Positions 33,005 to 41,763 of a stretch of 64,000 nt of DNA are shown here, one piece after another. The stretch is from assembly GCF_008704495.1 (NCBI RefSeq), contig NZ_CP023699.1:2480001-2544000 (forward strand), given 5' to 3'. Below the pieces are notes generated by a model, which worked only from the letters and a program-made list of their open reading frames with translations, was not told the origin of the DNA and did not search any database. Each line of letters starts with the position of its first letter. The first letter of the stretch is position 1. The translations under genes were made by a program, and so were the position numbers. Origin of the DNA: Streptomyces kanamyceticus (GTDB taxonomy: Bacteria; Actinomycetota; Actinomycetes; Streptomycetales; Streptomycetaceae).

Positions 33005-34306
33005 ATGAGGCATCTGGGCACCGGAATCGGCTGGCGTCCCGAGATAGCTGACGCCGTGGAGGCGATGCCGGGCATCGACTGGGTGGAGGCCGTGGCGGAG
33101 AACGTCTGCCCCGGGCACCTGCCCGATTCGCTGCTGCGGCTGCGCGAGCGCGGGGTGACCGTGGTGCCGCACGGCGTCTCGCTGGGGCTCGGCGGCGCCG
33201 ACCGCCCCGACGAGGGAAGGCTGCGCGCGCTGGCGGAGCGCGCCGAAGCGCTCGGCTCGCCGCTCGTCACCGAGCACATCGCGTTCGTACGGGCCGGTGG
33301 TCCGCTCACCGCGACGCAGCCGCTGGAGGCCGGGCATCTGCTGCCGGTGCCGCGCACCCGCGACGCGCTCGACGTGCTGTGCGAGAACGTCCGCATCGCG
33401 CAGGACGCGCTGCCGGTGCCGCTCGCCCTGGAGAACATCGCGGCGCTGATCTCCTGGCCCGCCGAGGAGATGACGGAGGGGCAGTTCCTGTACGAGCTCG
33501 TCGAGCGCACGGGCGTCCGGCTGCTCATCGATGTCGCCAACCTCCACACCAACCACGTCAACCGCGGCGAGGACCCGGCCAAGGCCCTCGACGAACTGCC
33601 GGTCGAGGCCATCGCGTACGTCCACGTCGCGGGCGGCTTCGAACGGGACGGCGTCTGGCACGACAGCCACGCGCACCCGGTCCCCGAGGCCGTGCTCGCC
33701 GTACTCGCCGACCTCGCGTCCCGGGTGAGCCCGCCCGGTGTCCTCCTGGAGCGCGACGAGAACTTTCCGGCACCGGCCGAACTGGAGCGCGAACTGACCG
33801 CGATCCGGGCGACGCTCACGACCGCGGACAGCACCAACGCGGACAGCACTCACGGGGGCACCACCAGCACGGAGCCGCTGCCCGCCTCCCCCACCGCGCG
33901 CCAGCGCACCGGGCTCGCGCAGGCCGCGCTGCTCTCCTCGCTCGTGGCGGGAACGCCCGCGCCCGAGGGCTTCGACCACGCGCGGCTGCGGGTGCAGAGC
34001 CACGCGCTCGCGGCCAAGCGGGCCGACGTCGTGGCGAAGGTGGCGCCCGAGCTGCCGGGGATCCTCGGCGGGGAGTACCGCGCCGCGTTCGTCGAGTACG
34101 CCAGGGCCAGGCCGATGACCGGCGGCTACCGGCACGACGCGCTGGCCTTCGCCGAGCACCTGCTGCTCGCCGGGCGGCCCGAGAAGGCGCAGGCGCAGCG
34201 GGAGTTGAGCCACTGGTGGCTGGAGCGTTCGGGCCCCGAGCCGCTGTCCCGGCGGCCCGCCGCCCGGCTGCTGCACGCCACCCGCCGCGTCCTGCTGAGG
34301 CGGTGA
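33005..34306 (+). CDS. DUF692 multinuclear non-heme iron oxidative enzyme (MNIO) with fused C-terminal domain
   Basis: 433 residues. The N-terminal TIM-barrel (1-275) carries DUF692 metal-ligand segments: [61 protein letters not shown] and LERDENFP. After a Thr/Ser-rich linker comes about 140 residues ([18 protein letters not shown] to the end), helical, with [15 protein letters not shown] and HWWLER, resembling the DUF2063-type partner proteins that present peptides to MNIOs. MNIO enzymes oxidise Cys in RiPP precursors (e.g. MbnB, TglH). A GGGGGG site precedes the ATG at 33005. The gene four bases downstream encodes a membrane protein with a nine-Cys tail, the likely substrate. Confidence 0.87.
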   Translation: MRHLGTGIGWRPEIADAVEAMPGIDWVEAVAENVCPGHLPDSLLRLRERGVTVVPHGVSLGLGGADRPDEGRLRALAERAEALGSPLVTEHIAFVRAGGPLTATQPLEAGHLLPVPRTRDALDVLCENVRIAQDALPVPLALENIAALISWPAEEMTEGQFLYELVERTGVRLLIDVANLHTNHVNRGEDPAKALDELPVEAIAYVHVAGGFERDGVWHDSHAHPVPEAVLAVLADLASRVSPPGVLLERDENFPAPAELERELTAIRATLTTADSTNADSTHGGTTSTEPLPASPTARQRTGLAQAALLSSLVAGTPAPEGFDHARLRVQSHALAAKRADVVAKVAPELPGILGGEYRAAFVEYARARPMTGGYRHDALAFAEHLLLAGRPEKAQAQRELSHWWLERSGPEPLSRRPAARLLHATRRVLLRR

Positions 34307-34310
34307 CGTC

Positions 34311-35426
34311 ATGAACATCGCAGGCACGGTGTACACCGTCGTCGTCGCGCTCTCCTCCTGCGAGCTGCTCAGGGGCGTGGTGACGTCCCGCCGGACGAGG
34401 ACGTCGCCGCTGCACGCCGACGAGCGCTCCGAGCACGGCGTCTTCGTGCGCGGCACGATGGAGGCCGCGTTCCTCTCCGGCGGTCCCGCCCGGGTCGCCG
34501 ACGCGCTGATCGCGGGTCTGCACGAGGACGGCGGCCTGGTCGTCGGGGGCCCCGGCGTCGTCGGCATCACGCGGCCGACCGCGCGCAACGCCGCCGAGCA
34601 GGCCGTGTTCGACGCCCACACCGCGGCGCCGAACGGCGCGCTGCACTGGCTGCGGCTCGGGGTGATGCGGAGCGCCCCGGTCCAGGAGACGGGCGACGCG
34701 CTGGCGAGGCGCGGCCTCGTCGTACGGCCCGGCAGCCAGCGCAAGTGGCGCCGCTGGGCCGGGCTCCAGACGTTCCTGAGCGTCTTCGGGTTCATCGCCG
34801 CGGCCATGCTGACGACGGCTCAGTACGCCGCGGACAGCTATCCGGGGTCCGGTTCCGATTCGTTGTACGACAGGGTCGGCGAGCTGGTTCCCGTCGTCCT
34901 CATCGGCGTCGTGACCGGCCTGATCTGCCTGTACGTCACCGAGAAACGGCTCACCGTCGCCGGGCGGCGCGCCCTCTACGAGTACGTGCGTTCCTCGGGC
35001 CACCTGACGGGCGCGGCGCACCTCGTGGCGACGCACGGCCTGTCGGCGGCCCACCCCGACCTGCGCGGCCACCTGCTGGCCGCGGCGCGCGTCCGGGCCC
35101 CCGCGCCGCCTCGCATGAGCCCGTTGAGCCCGTACCCCGCGCCGTACCGGACTCCGGGCACGGGGAGTACGAACTCGGGGAGCACGAGCTCGGGGACGCC
35201 GACGTGGTGCGGCAGCGGAGGCGGCGGAGGAAGCGGTGGCGGTGGCGGAGGCGGCTGCTCCGGTGGCAGCGGAGGCTCGTGCTCCGGTGGCGGATCGACG
35301 TGTTCCGGCAGCGGAAGCTCGTGTTCGGGCGGCAGCGGCTCCTCCTGCTCCGGCAGCGGATCGTCCTGCGGCGGAGGCGGGTCCTCCTGTGGTGGAGGTG
35401 GCGGGTCCAGTTGCAGCAGTTCGTAG
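34311..35426 (+). CDS. TIGR04222-type membrane protein with Gly/Ser/Cys-repeat tail
   Basis: 371 residues. The N-terminal hydrophobic stretch is short; the TIGR04222-type motif EAAFLSGGPARVADALIAGL lies near residue 50. Two membrane helices follow, near 148-170 (FLSVFGFIAAAMLTTAQYA) and 188-206 (LVPVVLIGVVTGLICLYV). Residues 300-371 are almost only Gly, Ser and Cys, with nine Cys; from the second onward they recur every 7-8 residues (C-S-G-x-G-S-S). Members of this family are known beside DUF692 genes. The start is four bases after the MNIO stop. The tail looks like a membrane-tethered modification substrate. A structural or metal-binding role is the alternative. Confidence 0.85.
   Translation: MNIAGTVYTVVVALSSCELLRGVVTSRRTRTSPLHADERSEHGVFVRGTMEAAFLSGGPARVADALIAGLHEDGGLVVGGPGVVGITRPTARNAAEQAVFDAHTAAPNGALHWLRLGVMRSAPVQETGDALARRGLVVRPGSQRKWRRWAGLQTFLSVFGFIAAAMLTTAQYAADSYPGSGSDSLYDRVGELVPVVLIGVVTGLICLYVTEKRLTVAGRRALYEYVRSSGHLTGAAHLVATHGLSAAHPDLRGHLLAAARVRAPAPPRMSPLSPYPAPYRTPGTGSTNSGSTSSGTPTWCGSGGGGGSGGGGGGGCSGGSGGSCSGGGSTCSGSGSSCSGGSGSSCSGSGSSCGGGGSSCGGGGGSSCSSS
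35208..35423 (+). repeat. Cys-Ser-Gly repeat-coding region
   Basis: 72 codons with degenerate TGC/TGT-(TCC/GGC)-GG units of 21-24 bp. Codon usage between units differs, so protein repeats rather than DNA slippage alone seem to be kept. Confidence 0.7.
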
Positions 35427-35557
35427 TCCTCCTTCTGGCGGCGCGCGCCGTGGCCATCGACTCGGCGCGGGAGTACGGCGGTTGACGTACTCCCGCCCGT
35501 ATCCCGGTGCCCCCGGGTCGCCGCGCACTAACGTGCGGTGCCGCAACAGGAGGCACC

Positions 35558-36331
35558 ATGCGATCCCGAACCATCAACGGCACCGGCCTCATCGTCGCGG
35601 GGCTCGTCGCGACCCTGGCCGCCCTGCTCTTCCCCCTCTGGTCGTACGCGGACCGTTCGGGCACCACCCTCGACAGACTCAACGCGGAGACCGTGTCGAC
35701 CGACTTCGGGCCGCTGTCCGCCCTGGACAGGGAGTTCATCACCAAGGTGCGCCTCGCGGGCCTGTGGGAACTTCCGGCCGGACAGCAGGCCGAGGAGCGC
35801 GGCACCACCAAGGCGGTGCGCACGGCGGGTGAGCACCTCGTCCAGGGCCACACCTTCCTGGACGCGCGCGTGCGCGAGGTCGCGGCCCGGCTCAGCCTCG
35901 AACTGCCGAGCCAGCCCAACCCCCAGCAGCGCGGCTGGCTGGCCGAGTTGAGCGCGGCGCACGGGCAGACGTACGACGAGAAGTTCGCGAACGTCCTGCG
36001 CGGCGCACACGGCAAGGTCTTCTCGGTGGTGGCCGAGGTCCGCGCGGGCACCCGCAACTCGCTGGTCCGCGCCCTGGCCGACGACGCCAACACCACCGTC
36101 CTCGACCACATCAAGATCCTTGAGCGGACCGGCCTGGTCGACTTCGACGGGCTCGCGCGCGACGCCGCCACGGGCCAGGCCCCCGCGACCCGCTCCCCCG
36201 CCCCACCGGGCCCGGCCGCATCACCTCCCCCCGCCGAACCGGTCACCCCGTCACCGACGTTCTCGCTCCCTCCCGCGGCATCGCGCCCGAAACCGGAGAA
36301 GCAGGCCGCACCGAGCCCCGACAAGTCCTGA
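35558..36331 (+). CDS. DUF4142 secreted protein
   Basis: 257 residues. An N-terminal membrane segment (TGLIVAGLVATLAALLFPLW) is a signal/anchor. LSALDREFITKVRLAGLWELPAGQQAEERGTTKAVRTAGEHLV and LDARVREVAARL are typical of the DUF4142 helical-bundle (ferritin-like) family, followed by HGKVFSVVAEVRAGTRNSLVRALADDAN. The last 35 residues are Pro/Ser/Ala-rich. ACAGGAGG lies before the ATG. It is flanked by two TIGR04222-type genes, so it may belong to the MNIO locus; its function is unknown. Confidence 0.82.
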   Translation: MRSRTINGTGLIVAGLVATLAALLFPLWSYADRSGTTLDRLNAETVSTDFGPLSALDREFITKVRLAGLWELPAGQQAEERGTTKAVRTAGEHLVQGHTFLDARVREVAARLSLELPSQPNPQQRGWLAELSAAHGQTYDEKFANVLRGAHGKVFSVVAEVRAGTRNSLVRALADDANTTVLDHIKILERTGLVDFDGLARDAATGQAPATRSPAPPGPAASPPPAEPVTPSPTFSLPPAASRPKPEKQAAPSPDKS

Positions 36332-36449
36332 GCTCTGAGCCCTGAGCCTCGAACCCTGGGCGGAAGCGGAACGTTACCTACCCGTCACCCACTGTCCACA
36401 TAGTGAAATTGCCATGGCGCCGCGCGGCGCCTTCGCATAGAAAACCGCC

Positions 36450-37223
36450 ATGTTCTGGCTGCCCCTTCTCCTCCTCGCCTGGGCCGCGACCGGCCTCTCC
36501 TGCGGCAGGCTCTGCCTCGCCGCGAGCCGCGCCGCCGCCCACGAGAGGGCCGCGCCCCGCGGGCACGAACTGACGCTCTACGAGACGGCCTTCCTCTCCG
36601 GCGGCCCCTCGCGGGTCGCCGATGTGGCGCTCGTCGCGATGGCGGGGGCGCGCCGCCTGCTGATCGCGCACACCGGCTGGGCGACCGTCGTCGACCCGGT
36701 CGGCCGCGACGACATGGAGCGTTCGGTGCTCGGCGCGATCGGCCCCGCGGGCCAGTCGCGGATAGCGCCGATACGCAAGGGCGCGGCCACCGCCGACGCG
36801 GTGCGCGCCCTCGGCGAGCGGCTCGTCGCGGCGGGCCTCGCCGTCCCGGAGAGCGCGGGCTCGGGCGTCGCGGCCGCCGCGCGGCAGGTGCGCGCGGCGA
36901 CGGTGACGGTGCTCGCGCTCGGCACCCTGGCGGTGTGCATGCCGACCCAGGAGCGGGCGGCGGCGGGGCAGGTCCCGGTGGCGATCTGGTTCTCGCTGCC
37001 GCTGCTGCTCTGCGTGGGCTGCCTCCTCATCGCCCGCGTCGAGGTCCACCCGTACACGCGCTGGGCCTCCCCCGCCGGGCAGCGGCTCCTCGGCGCGCTG
37101 CCCGCGGCCCGTGACGAGTTGACCACCGTGGCCGTACGCGGTGTCCGCGCCCTTCCCGACCCCGGCCTGCGGGCGGCCTTCGCGCACCGCTCCCGGTCGG
37201 ATACGGCGCATCGGGGTCATTGA
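36450..37223 (+). CDS. Second TIGR04222-type membrane protein, without Cys tail
   Basis: 257 residues. Hydrophobic N-terminus (LPLLLLAWAATGLSC), the family motif YETAFLSGGPSRVADVALVAM near residue 45, and two more membrane segments at about 146-166 and 174-196. It is a paralogue of the protein at 34311 but ends with a short RSRSDTAHRGH tail and no Cys repeat. Together with the MNIO, the Cys-tail protein and DUF4142 it forms a four-gene group, perhaps as a membrane partner. Confidence 0.78.
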   Translation: MFWLPLLLLAWAATGLSCGRLCLAASRAAAHERAAPRGHELTLYETAFLSGGPSRVADVALVAMAGARRLLIAHTGWATVVDPVGRDDMERSVLGAIGPAGQSRIAPIRKGAATADAVRALGERLVAAGLAVPESAGSGVAAAARQVRAATVTVLALGTLAVCMPTQERAAAGQVPVAIWFSLPLLLCVGCLLIARVEVHPYTRWASPAGQRLLGALPAARDELTTVAVRGVRALPDPGLRAAFAHRSRSDTAHRGH

Positions 37224-37275
37224 GCCGACACGGCGGGCCGGTGCTTTACTTCGCCAACTGCCGCACGAAGTATCC

Positions 37276-37306
37276 CTTTTGTTCGAGTAGTGCCGCCGAA
37301 CAAAAG
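37276..37306 (+). promoter_or_regulatory. Leader hairpin overlapping the peptidase ribosome binding site
   Basis: CTTTTGTTCG (37276-37285) and CGAACAAAAG (37297-37306) are perfect complements; the second arm runs into the AGAGG ribosome site of the peptidase gene at 37321. It may act as an operator or as a structure limiting translation. Confidence 0.6.
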
Positions 37307-37320
37307 AGGTAAGAAGCGCG

Positions 37321-38889
37321 ATGAGAGCAGCAGCCGCCCGCTACGGAACCGCCGGATCCTTGGTCCTGACCGCCCTCGTCGCCGCCCCCGCGGGCTCCGC
37401 GAGCGGCGCTCCGCCGTCGCCCGAGACACGCGGCACCGCCGTCGCCGCCCAGCGCGCCGAGGCCGCCGGGATCCGCTGGGGCACCTGCGCCAAGGCCGAG
37501 GACCTCCCGCCGTCCGTCCGGTGCGGCACGGTCACGGTGCCGCTCGACTACGCGCACCCCGACGGCAAGAAGATCAAGCTGACCGTCAGCCGTACCAAGG
37601 CCACCAAGAAGGCGTCGGGCAAGGCGGTCGCGCGCCAGGGCGCGCTCGTCTTCAACCCGGGCGGCCCCGGCGGCTCGGGCATGTACTTCCCGCTGGTGGG
37701 CGTGCTGCCCGAGTGGAAGCGCATCGCGGCGGCGTACGACCTGGTCGGCTACGCCCCGCGCGGGGTGGGCCGCTCGGCGCCGCTGACCTGCCAGGACCCG
37801 AAGCAATACACAAAGGCACCCACTCAGTCACCGACCTACCCCGACGCCTCGTACAAGCGGGAGCGCATCGCGCGGGCGAAGGCGTACGCGCGCGGCTGCG
37901 GCGCCCGCAATCCGGGCCTGCGGCACTACACGACGCTGAACAACGCCCGCGATCTGGACGTGCTGCGGGCCGCCGTCGGCGAGCGGAAGCTGACGTTCAT
38001 GGGCGCCTCGTACGGCACCTACTTCGGCGCGGTGTACGCGACGCTCTTCCCCTCGCACGTGCGGCGCATGGTGTTCGACTCGGCGGTCGACCCCGACCCG
38101 GCGCAGATCTGGTACGGCAACAACCTCGAACAGTCCTTCGCGTTCGAGCGGCGCTGGGCGGACTTCCGTGCCTGGGTGGCCAAGCACGACAAGGCGTACC
38201 ACCTGGGCACGACGCCCGAGGACGTGCTGCGCAGCTACGACAAGGTCCGCGCCGAGCTGGCCCACAAGCCCGCGGGCGGCAAGGTGGGACCCGGTCAGCT
38301 GCAGTCCGCCTTCCTCCAGGCCGGGTACTACGACGACTACTGGCCCAAGCGCGCGGCGGCCCTGTCCGCGTATCTGAAGGGCGACCCGAAGCCGCTGATC
38401 GAGCAGGCGGCGCCGGAGCCGAAGGGCGCCGCGGAGGCGGAGAACGGCAACGCCGTCTACACCGCCGTCGAGTGCAACGACGCGCCCTGGCCGACGGACT
38501 TCCGGGTCTGGGACCGCGACAACTCCGACCTCGCGCGCGTGGCGCCGTTCGAGACCTGGGACAACGCCTGGATGAACCTGCCGTGCGCCTACTGGCCCGC
38601 GCCCCGGCAGCGGGCGGTGGACGTGCGCACGGCGCGGGGCGCGCTGCCCCCGACGCTGATCCTGGCCGCCGAGCGGGACGCGGCGACCCCGTACGAGGGC
38701 GCGCTGGAGCTGAACCGCAGGCTGCGGGGATCGGTCCTGGTGACCGAGGAGGGAGCGGGCACGCACGGCATCGCCGCCGGTCCCAACAAGTGCGTCAACG
38801 GCCACCTGGACGCGTATCTGCTTGAGGGCCGCCTGCCGGTGCGGCACGCGGAGTGCGCGCCGCACCGGGAGCCGAAGCCCCTGTCGTAG
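37321..38889 (+). CDS. Secreted tripeptidyl-aminopeptidase-like alpha/beta hydrolase (S33)
   Basis: 522 residues. Sec signal peptide (1-28, ending GSASGA). The S33/SlpD-type order is visible: VRCGTVTVPLDYAHPDG, LVFNPGGPGGSG (oxyanion), Ser nucleophile FMGASYGTYFG, Asp in AAERDAATPYEGA, His in GAGTHGIA, and the C-terminal TAP-like domain with paired Cys. It cleaves N-terminal tripeptides or similar from extracellular peptides. The leader hairpin over the ribosome site suggests control. Confidence 0.87.
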   Translation: MRAAAARYGTAGSLVLTALVAAPAGSASGAPPSPETRGTAVAAQRAEAAGIRWGTCAKAEDLPPSVRCGTVTVPLDYAHPDGKKIKLTVSRTKATKKASGKAVARQGALVFNPGGPGGSGMYFPLVGVLPEWKRIAAAYDLVGYAPRGVGRSAPLTCQDPKQYTKAPTQSPTYPDASYKRERIARAKAYARGCGARNPGLRHYTTLNNARDLDVLRAAVGERKLTFMGASYGTYFGAVYATLFPSHVRRMVFDSAVDPDPAQIWYGNNLEQSFAFERRWADFRAWVAKHDKAYHLGTTPEDVLRSYDKVRAELAHKPAGGKVGPGQLQSAFLQAGYYDDYWPKRAAALSAYLKGDPKPLIEQAAPEPKGAAEAENGNAVYTAVECNDAPWPTDFRVWDRDNSDLARVAPFETWDNAWMNLPCAYWPAPRQRAVDVRTARGALPPTLILAAERDAATPYEGALELNRRLRGSVLVTEEGAGTHGIAAGPNKCVNGHLDAYLLEGRLPVRHAECAPHREPKPLS

Positions 38890-38909
38890 GGACTCAGAAA
38901 ATCAGGGAC

Positions 38910-39284
38910 TCAGAGCGCCCCGAGCCGCTCCAGCGGGAAGGGCGTCTGCGCCAGCGGCCGCACGGCGAGACGGGTCAGCGGCAACGCGTTGTCGTCACCC
39001 GCCGTGCGGTTCGCGTGCAGGACGTCGCAGTGGACGCAGCGGTGGACGAGGACCCATTCGCCGTCTCCCTTGACGGATATGGCGAGGGGTTCCATCCGGG
39101 CACCGCAGTCCGCGGCCCGGTCGCCCGGCGTGTCGTCGAGGTGACGGCTCCACAGGCAGTTCGGACAGTGATTGCGGTGACTGGTGCCCGGCGCGGTCAT
39201 CGATACGTCGAGACCGCAGTGCAGGCAGCGGAAGGACTGGGCGCGTGCTTCAGTGCGCGCCCGCCTGGAAGTGTTGCGGGACAT
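38910..39284 (-). CDS. RNHCP-domain zinc-binding protein
   Basis: 124 residues. Four Cys-pair elements: FRCLHCGLDV, HRNHCPNCLWSRHLD, DCGARMEPLAI and VHRCVHCDVLHANRTAGDDN, the defining RNHCP layout. The basic N-terminus is SRNTSRRARTEAR. Probably a cytoplasmic zinc/nucleic-acid-type protein; exact role unknown. ATG chosen at 39284 with AGGAG 11 bases upstream. Confidence 0.8.
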   Translation of the reverse strand: MSRNTSRRARTEARAQSFRCLHCGLDVSMTAPGTSHRNHCPNCLWSRHLDDTPGDRAADCGARMEPLAISVKGDGEWVLVHRCVHCDVLHANRTAGDDNALPLTRLAVRPLAQTPFPLERLGAL

Positions 39285-39376
39285 GGTGGAAGGAACTCCT
39301 GAGCGATGCGGAATGGGGTGAGTTCGAGAGATTCCGCAGGGCCCTGGGCATACAACACCGGCTTTCTGTCCACGCA

Positions 39377-39410
39377 CGAGAGGCCGGGCCCCAGTCGGCC
39401 CGACCTCTCG
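39377..39410. terminator. Terminator downstream of hemG-hemQ
   Basis: A 14-bp stem (39377-39390 with 39397-39410, one G-U-type mismatch) with a six-base loop, 42 bases past the hemQ stop. Confidence 0.65.
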
Positions 39411-39451
39411 ATGAAACCCGCACCGGGCGGGCACGGCAACCGAATTACCGA

Positions 39452-40171
39452 CTAGGCGAGACCCGCCACGAGGTCCGCAACGTCCTTGCGGCGGCCGGTG
39501 TAGAACGGCACCTCTTCGCGTACGTGCATCCGGGCCTCGGAGGCGCGCAGGTGACGCATCAGGTCGACGATGCGGTACAGCTCGTCGGCCTCGAAGGCGA
39601 GCAGCCACTCGTAGTCGCCGAGCGAGAACGAGGCGACCGTGTTGGCGCGCACGTCGGGGTAGCCGCGGGCCATCATGCCGTGGTCCTTGAGCATGCGGCG
39701 GCGGTCCTCGTCGGGCAGCAGGTACCAGTCGTAGGAGCGCACGAAGGGGTAGACCGAGACGTAGTTGCGGGGCGTCTCGTCGGCCAGGAAGGCCGGGATG
39801 TGCGACTTGTTGAACTCGGCGGGGCGGTGCAGCGCCATGTTCGACCAGACGGGCTCCAGGGCGCGGCCGAGCTTGGTGCGGCGGAAGAGGTTGTAGGCCT
39901 CCTGCAGCTCGTCGGCGGTCTCGGCGTGCCACCAGATCATGACGTCCGCGTCGGCGCGCAGCCCCGACACGTCGTACGTGCCGCGGACGGTGATGTCCTT
40001 GGCGGCGAGCTGGTCGAACAGCTCCTGGACCTCTTCGGCGTAGCCGCCGCGGTCCTCGGGGAGCACGTCACGCAGCTTGAAGACGGACCACAGCGTGTAG
40101 CGGATGACCTCGTTGAGGTCCTTGGCCTTCTTGCCTGCGTTGGGGGTCTTGGCGGGGGCGTCGTCACTCAT
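39452..40171 (-). CDS. hemQ: Coproheme decarboxylase (chlorite dismutase-like)
   Basis: 239 residues. It converts coproheme III to heme b in the coproporphyrin-dependent pathway of Gram-positive bacteria. Visible: [46 protein letters not shown] with the catalytic-type Tyr, [34 protein letters not shown]. The ATG at 40171 begins the family-typical MSDDAPAK N-terminus and is four bases from the hemG stop, so the two heme genes are one unit. Confidence 0.93.
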   Translation of the reverse strand: MSDDAPAKTPNAGKKAKDLNEVIRYTLWSVFKLRDVLPEDRGGYAEEVQELFDQLAAKDITVRGTYDVSGLRADADVMIWWHAETADELQEAYNLFRRTKLGRALEPVWSNMALHRPAEFNKSHIPAFLADETPRNYVSVYPFVRSYDWYLLPDEDRRRMLKDHGMMARGYPDVRANTVASFSLGDYEWLLAFEADELYRIVDLMRHLRASEARMHVREEVPFYTGRRKDVADLVAGLA

Positions 40172-40175
40172 GGCC

Positions 40176-41639
40176 CTATTCTCCTCCGCCGCCGTGCGGA
40201 CTCTGCACCGGGTTGGCGGTGAGCTCCTGCACACCGGCCTGGTCGCCGCCCAGCTGGTCGACGGCCGCGTGGGCGCTCGCGATGCAGGCGGGGATGCCCA
40301 CTCCGTCGTACGCCGCTCCGCAGACCGCGAGTCCTGGCAGCTTGCTCACGTGGTCGCGGACGCGGGCCACGCGCGCGTGGTGGCCGACGGGGTACTGCGG
40401 GAGTCCGTCGTGCCAGCGGGTGACGCGGGTGGCGACGGGGGCGGCGCTCAGTCCGGTGGCCTCGCGCAGGTCGCGCCGGGAGACGTCGACGAGCTCGGCG
40501 TCGTCCCGCTCCAGGATCTTCGTCTCGCCGTACCGCCCCACCGAGGTGCGCAGGACGAGCAGGTCGGGGTCCTCGTCGGCGATCCAGCCCCACTTGCGGG
40601 ACGCGAAGGTGGACGCCTTGATGGTGTGCCCGTCGATGGGCGGCACGAGGAAACCGCTGCCTTCGGGGAGGTCGATCTCGCTGCGGCGGTACGCGAGGGT
40701 CATCAGGGCCATGGAGGCGTACTCCACGGAACGCAGCTCGGAGGCGGCGGCCGGTACGTCATGGTCCAGGAGGCGGGCGGCGTGCGGGGCGGGCAGGGCG
40801 AGGACGACGGCGTCCGCCTCCAGGTTCCAGTCCTCGACGTACACCTCCCAGCCTTCCTCGGCCTTGCGCAGGTCGTGCGCCTGGCAGTTCAGCAGAATCT
40901 CACCGCCACGCGCGCGTACCGCATCGGCGACGGCGAGCGGGAGTTGGCCGATGCCGCCCTCGATGCCCATGAAGACGGGCCCGGTCTGCTGGTTCCGCGC
41001 GGCGCGGGCCTGGATGGCGCGGACGCCCTCCGTGAGCGAGCCGTGGGTGCGGGCGGCCTCGAAGAGCTGCGGGACGGCCGAGCGCATCGAGATGCGGTAC
41101 GCGTCACCGGCGTACACCCCGCCGAGCAGCGGCTCCACGAGGCGGTCGACGACCTCGCGGCCGAGGCGCTCGGCGACGTACGCGCCGACCGCGACGTCGT
41201 CGCCGACCTCGGTGGGCGGCAGCTCGCGGTCCCGCTCGATGCGGCGCAGGCCGTCGTCGGAGAGGACTCCGGAGAGGGCGGACGCGTCGCCGGGGACGCC
41301 CATCACGTGCCCCTTGGGCATGGGGCGCAGGGCGCCGCGGGTCCAGATCGACGCGGTCGCGGTGGCGGGCGGCTGAAGGCGGTCACCGAGGCCAACTTCG
41401 CGGGCGAGCGCGACGGCCTCGGGGCGGCGGGCCAGCATGGACTCGGCGCCGAGGTCGACGCGGACGCCCGCGATGTCACCGGCGAGCAGCTTGCCGCCGA
41501 GCCGGTCCGAGGCTTCCAGGACGGTGACGCGGGTGCCTGGGGCCGTGCCGAGCAGGCGGTGCGCGGCGGCGAGTCCGGCGATCCCGCCCCCGATGACGAC
41601 GGCATGGCCGTTCCCCGTACGTGTGTCCGTTTCGCGCAT
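40176..41639 (-). CDS. hemG: Coproporphyrinogen/protoporphyrinogen oxidase
   Basis: 487 residues. It oxidises the porphyrinogen ring using FAD (HemY/CgoX class, often named hemG in Streptomyces). N-terminal FAD motif [45 protein letters not shown]-terminal [25 protein letters not shown]. It is directly followed by hemQ; hemE lies 3 kb away on the same strand. Flavin-dependent, membrane-associated. Confidence 0.92.
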   Translation of the reverse strand: MRETDTRTGNGHAVVIGGGIAGLAAAHRLLGTAPGTRVTVLEASDRLGGKLLAGDIAGVRVDLGAESMLARRPEAVALAREVGLGDRLQPPATATASIWTRGALRPMPKGHVMGVPGDASALSGVLSDDGLRRIERDRELPPTEVGDDVAVGAYVAERLGREVVDRLVEPLLGGVYAGDAYRISMRSAVPQLFEAARTHGSLTEGVRAIQARAARNQQTGPVFMGIEGGIGQLPLAVADAVRARGGEILLNCQAHDLRKAEEGWEVYVEDWNLEADAVVLALPAPHAARLLDHDVPAAASELRSVEYASMALMTLAYRRSEIDLPEGSGFLVPPIDGHTIKASTFASRKWGWIADEDPDLLVLRTSVGRYGETKILERDDAELVDVSRRDLREATGLSAAPVATRVTRWHDGLPQYPVGHHARVARVRDHVSKLPGLAVCGAAYDGVGIPACIASAHAAVDQLGGDQAGVQELTANPVQSPHGGGGE

Positions 41640-41763
41640 GTCTCCACTCTCTCAGACCGCCGAGTCCCGACCGTGACCGCATCGGGACCGGTCGGCAACC
41701 ACCGTCGGGCCCCCGTGCGGCGTCGAAGGAGCATCACTGGCCACGTCTCTCGGGGGTACGCCG

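Noticed and set aside
30440..34807. A very long open frame on the minus strand (over 1,400 codons)
   Set aside because: Only the ABC ATPase part (30440-31396) has family motifs. The rest is antisense to the Pth2-like, TetR and MNIO genes and is open because of high GC content.
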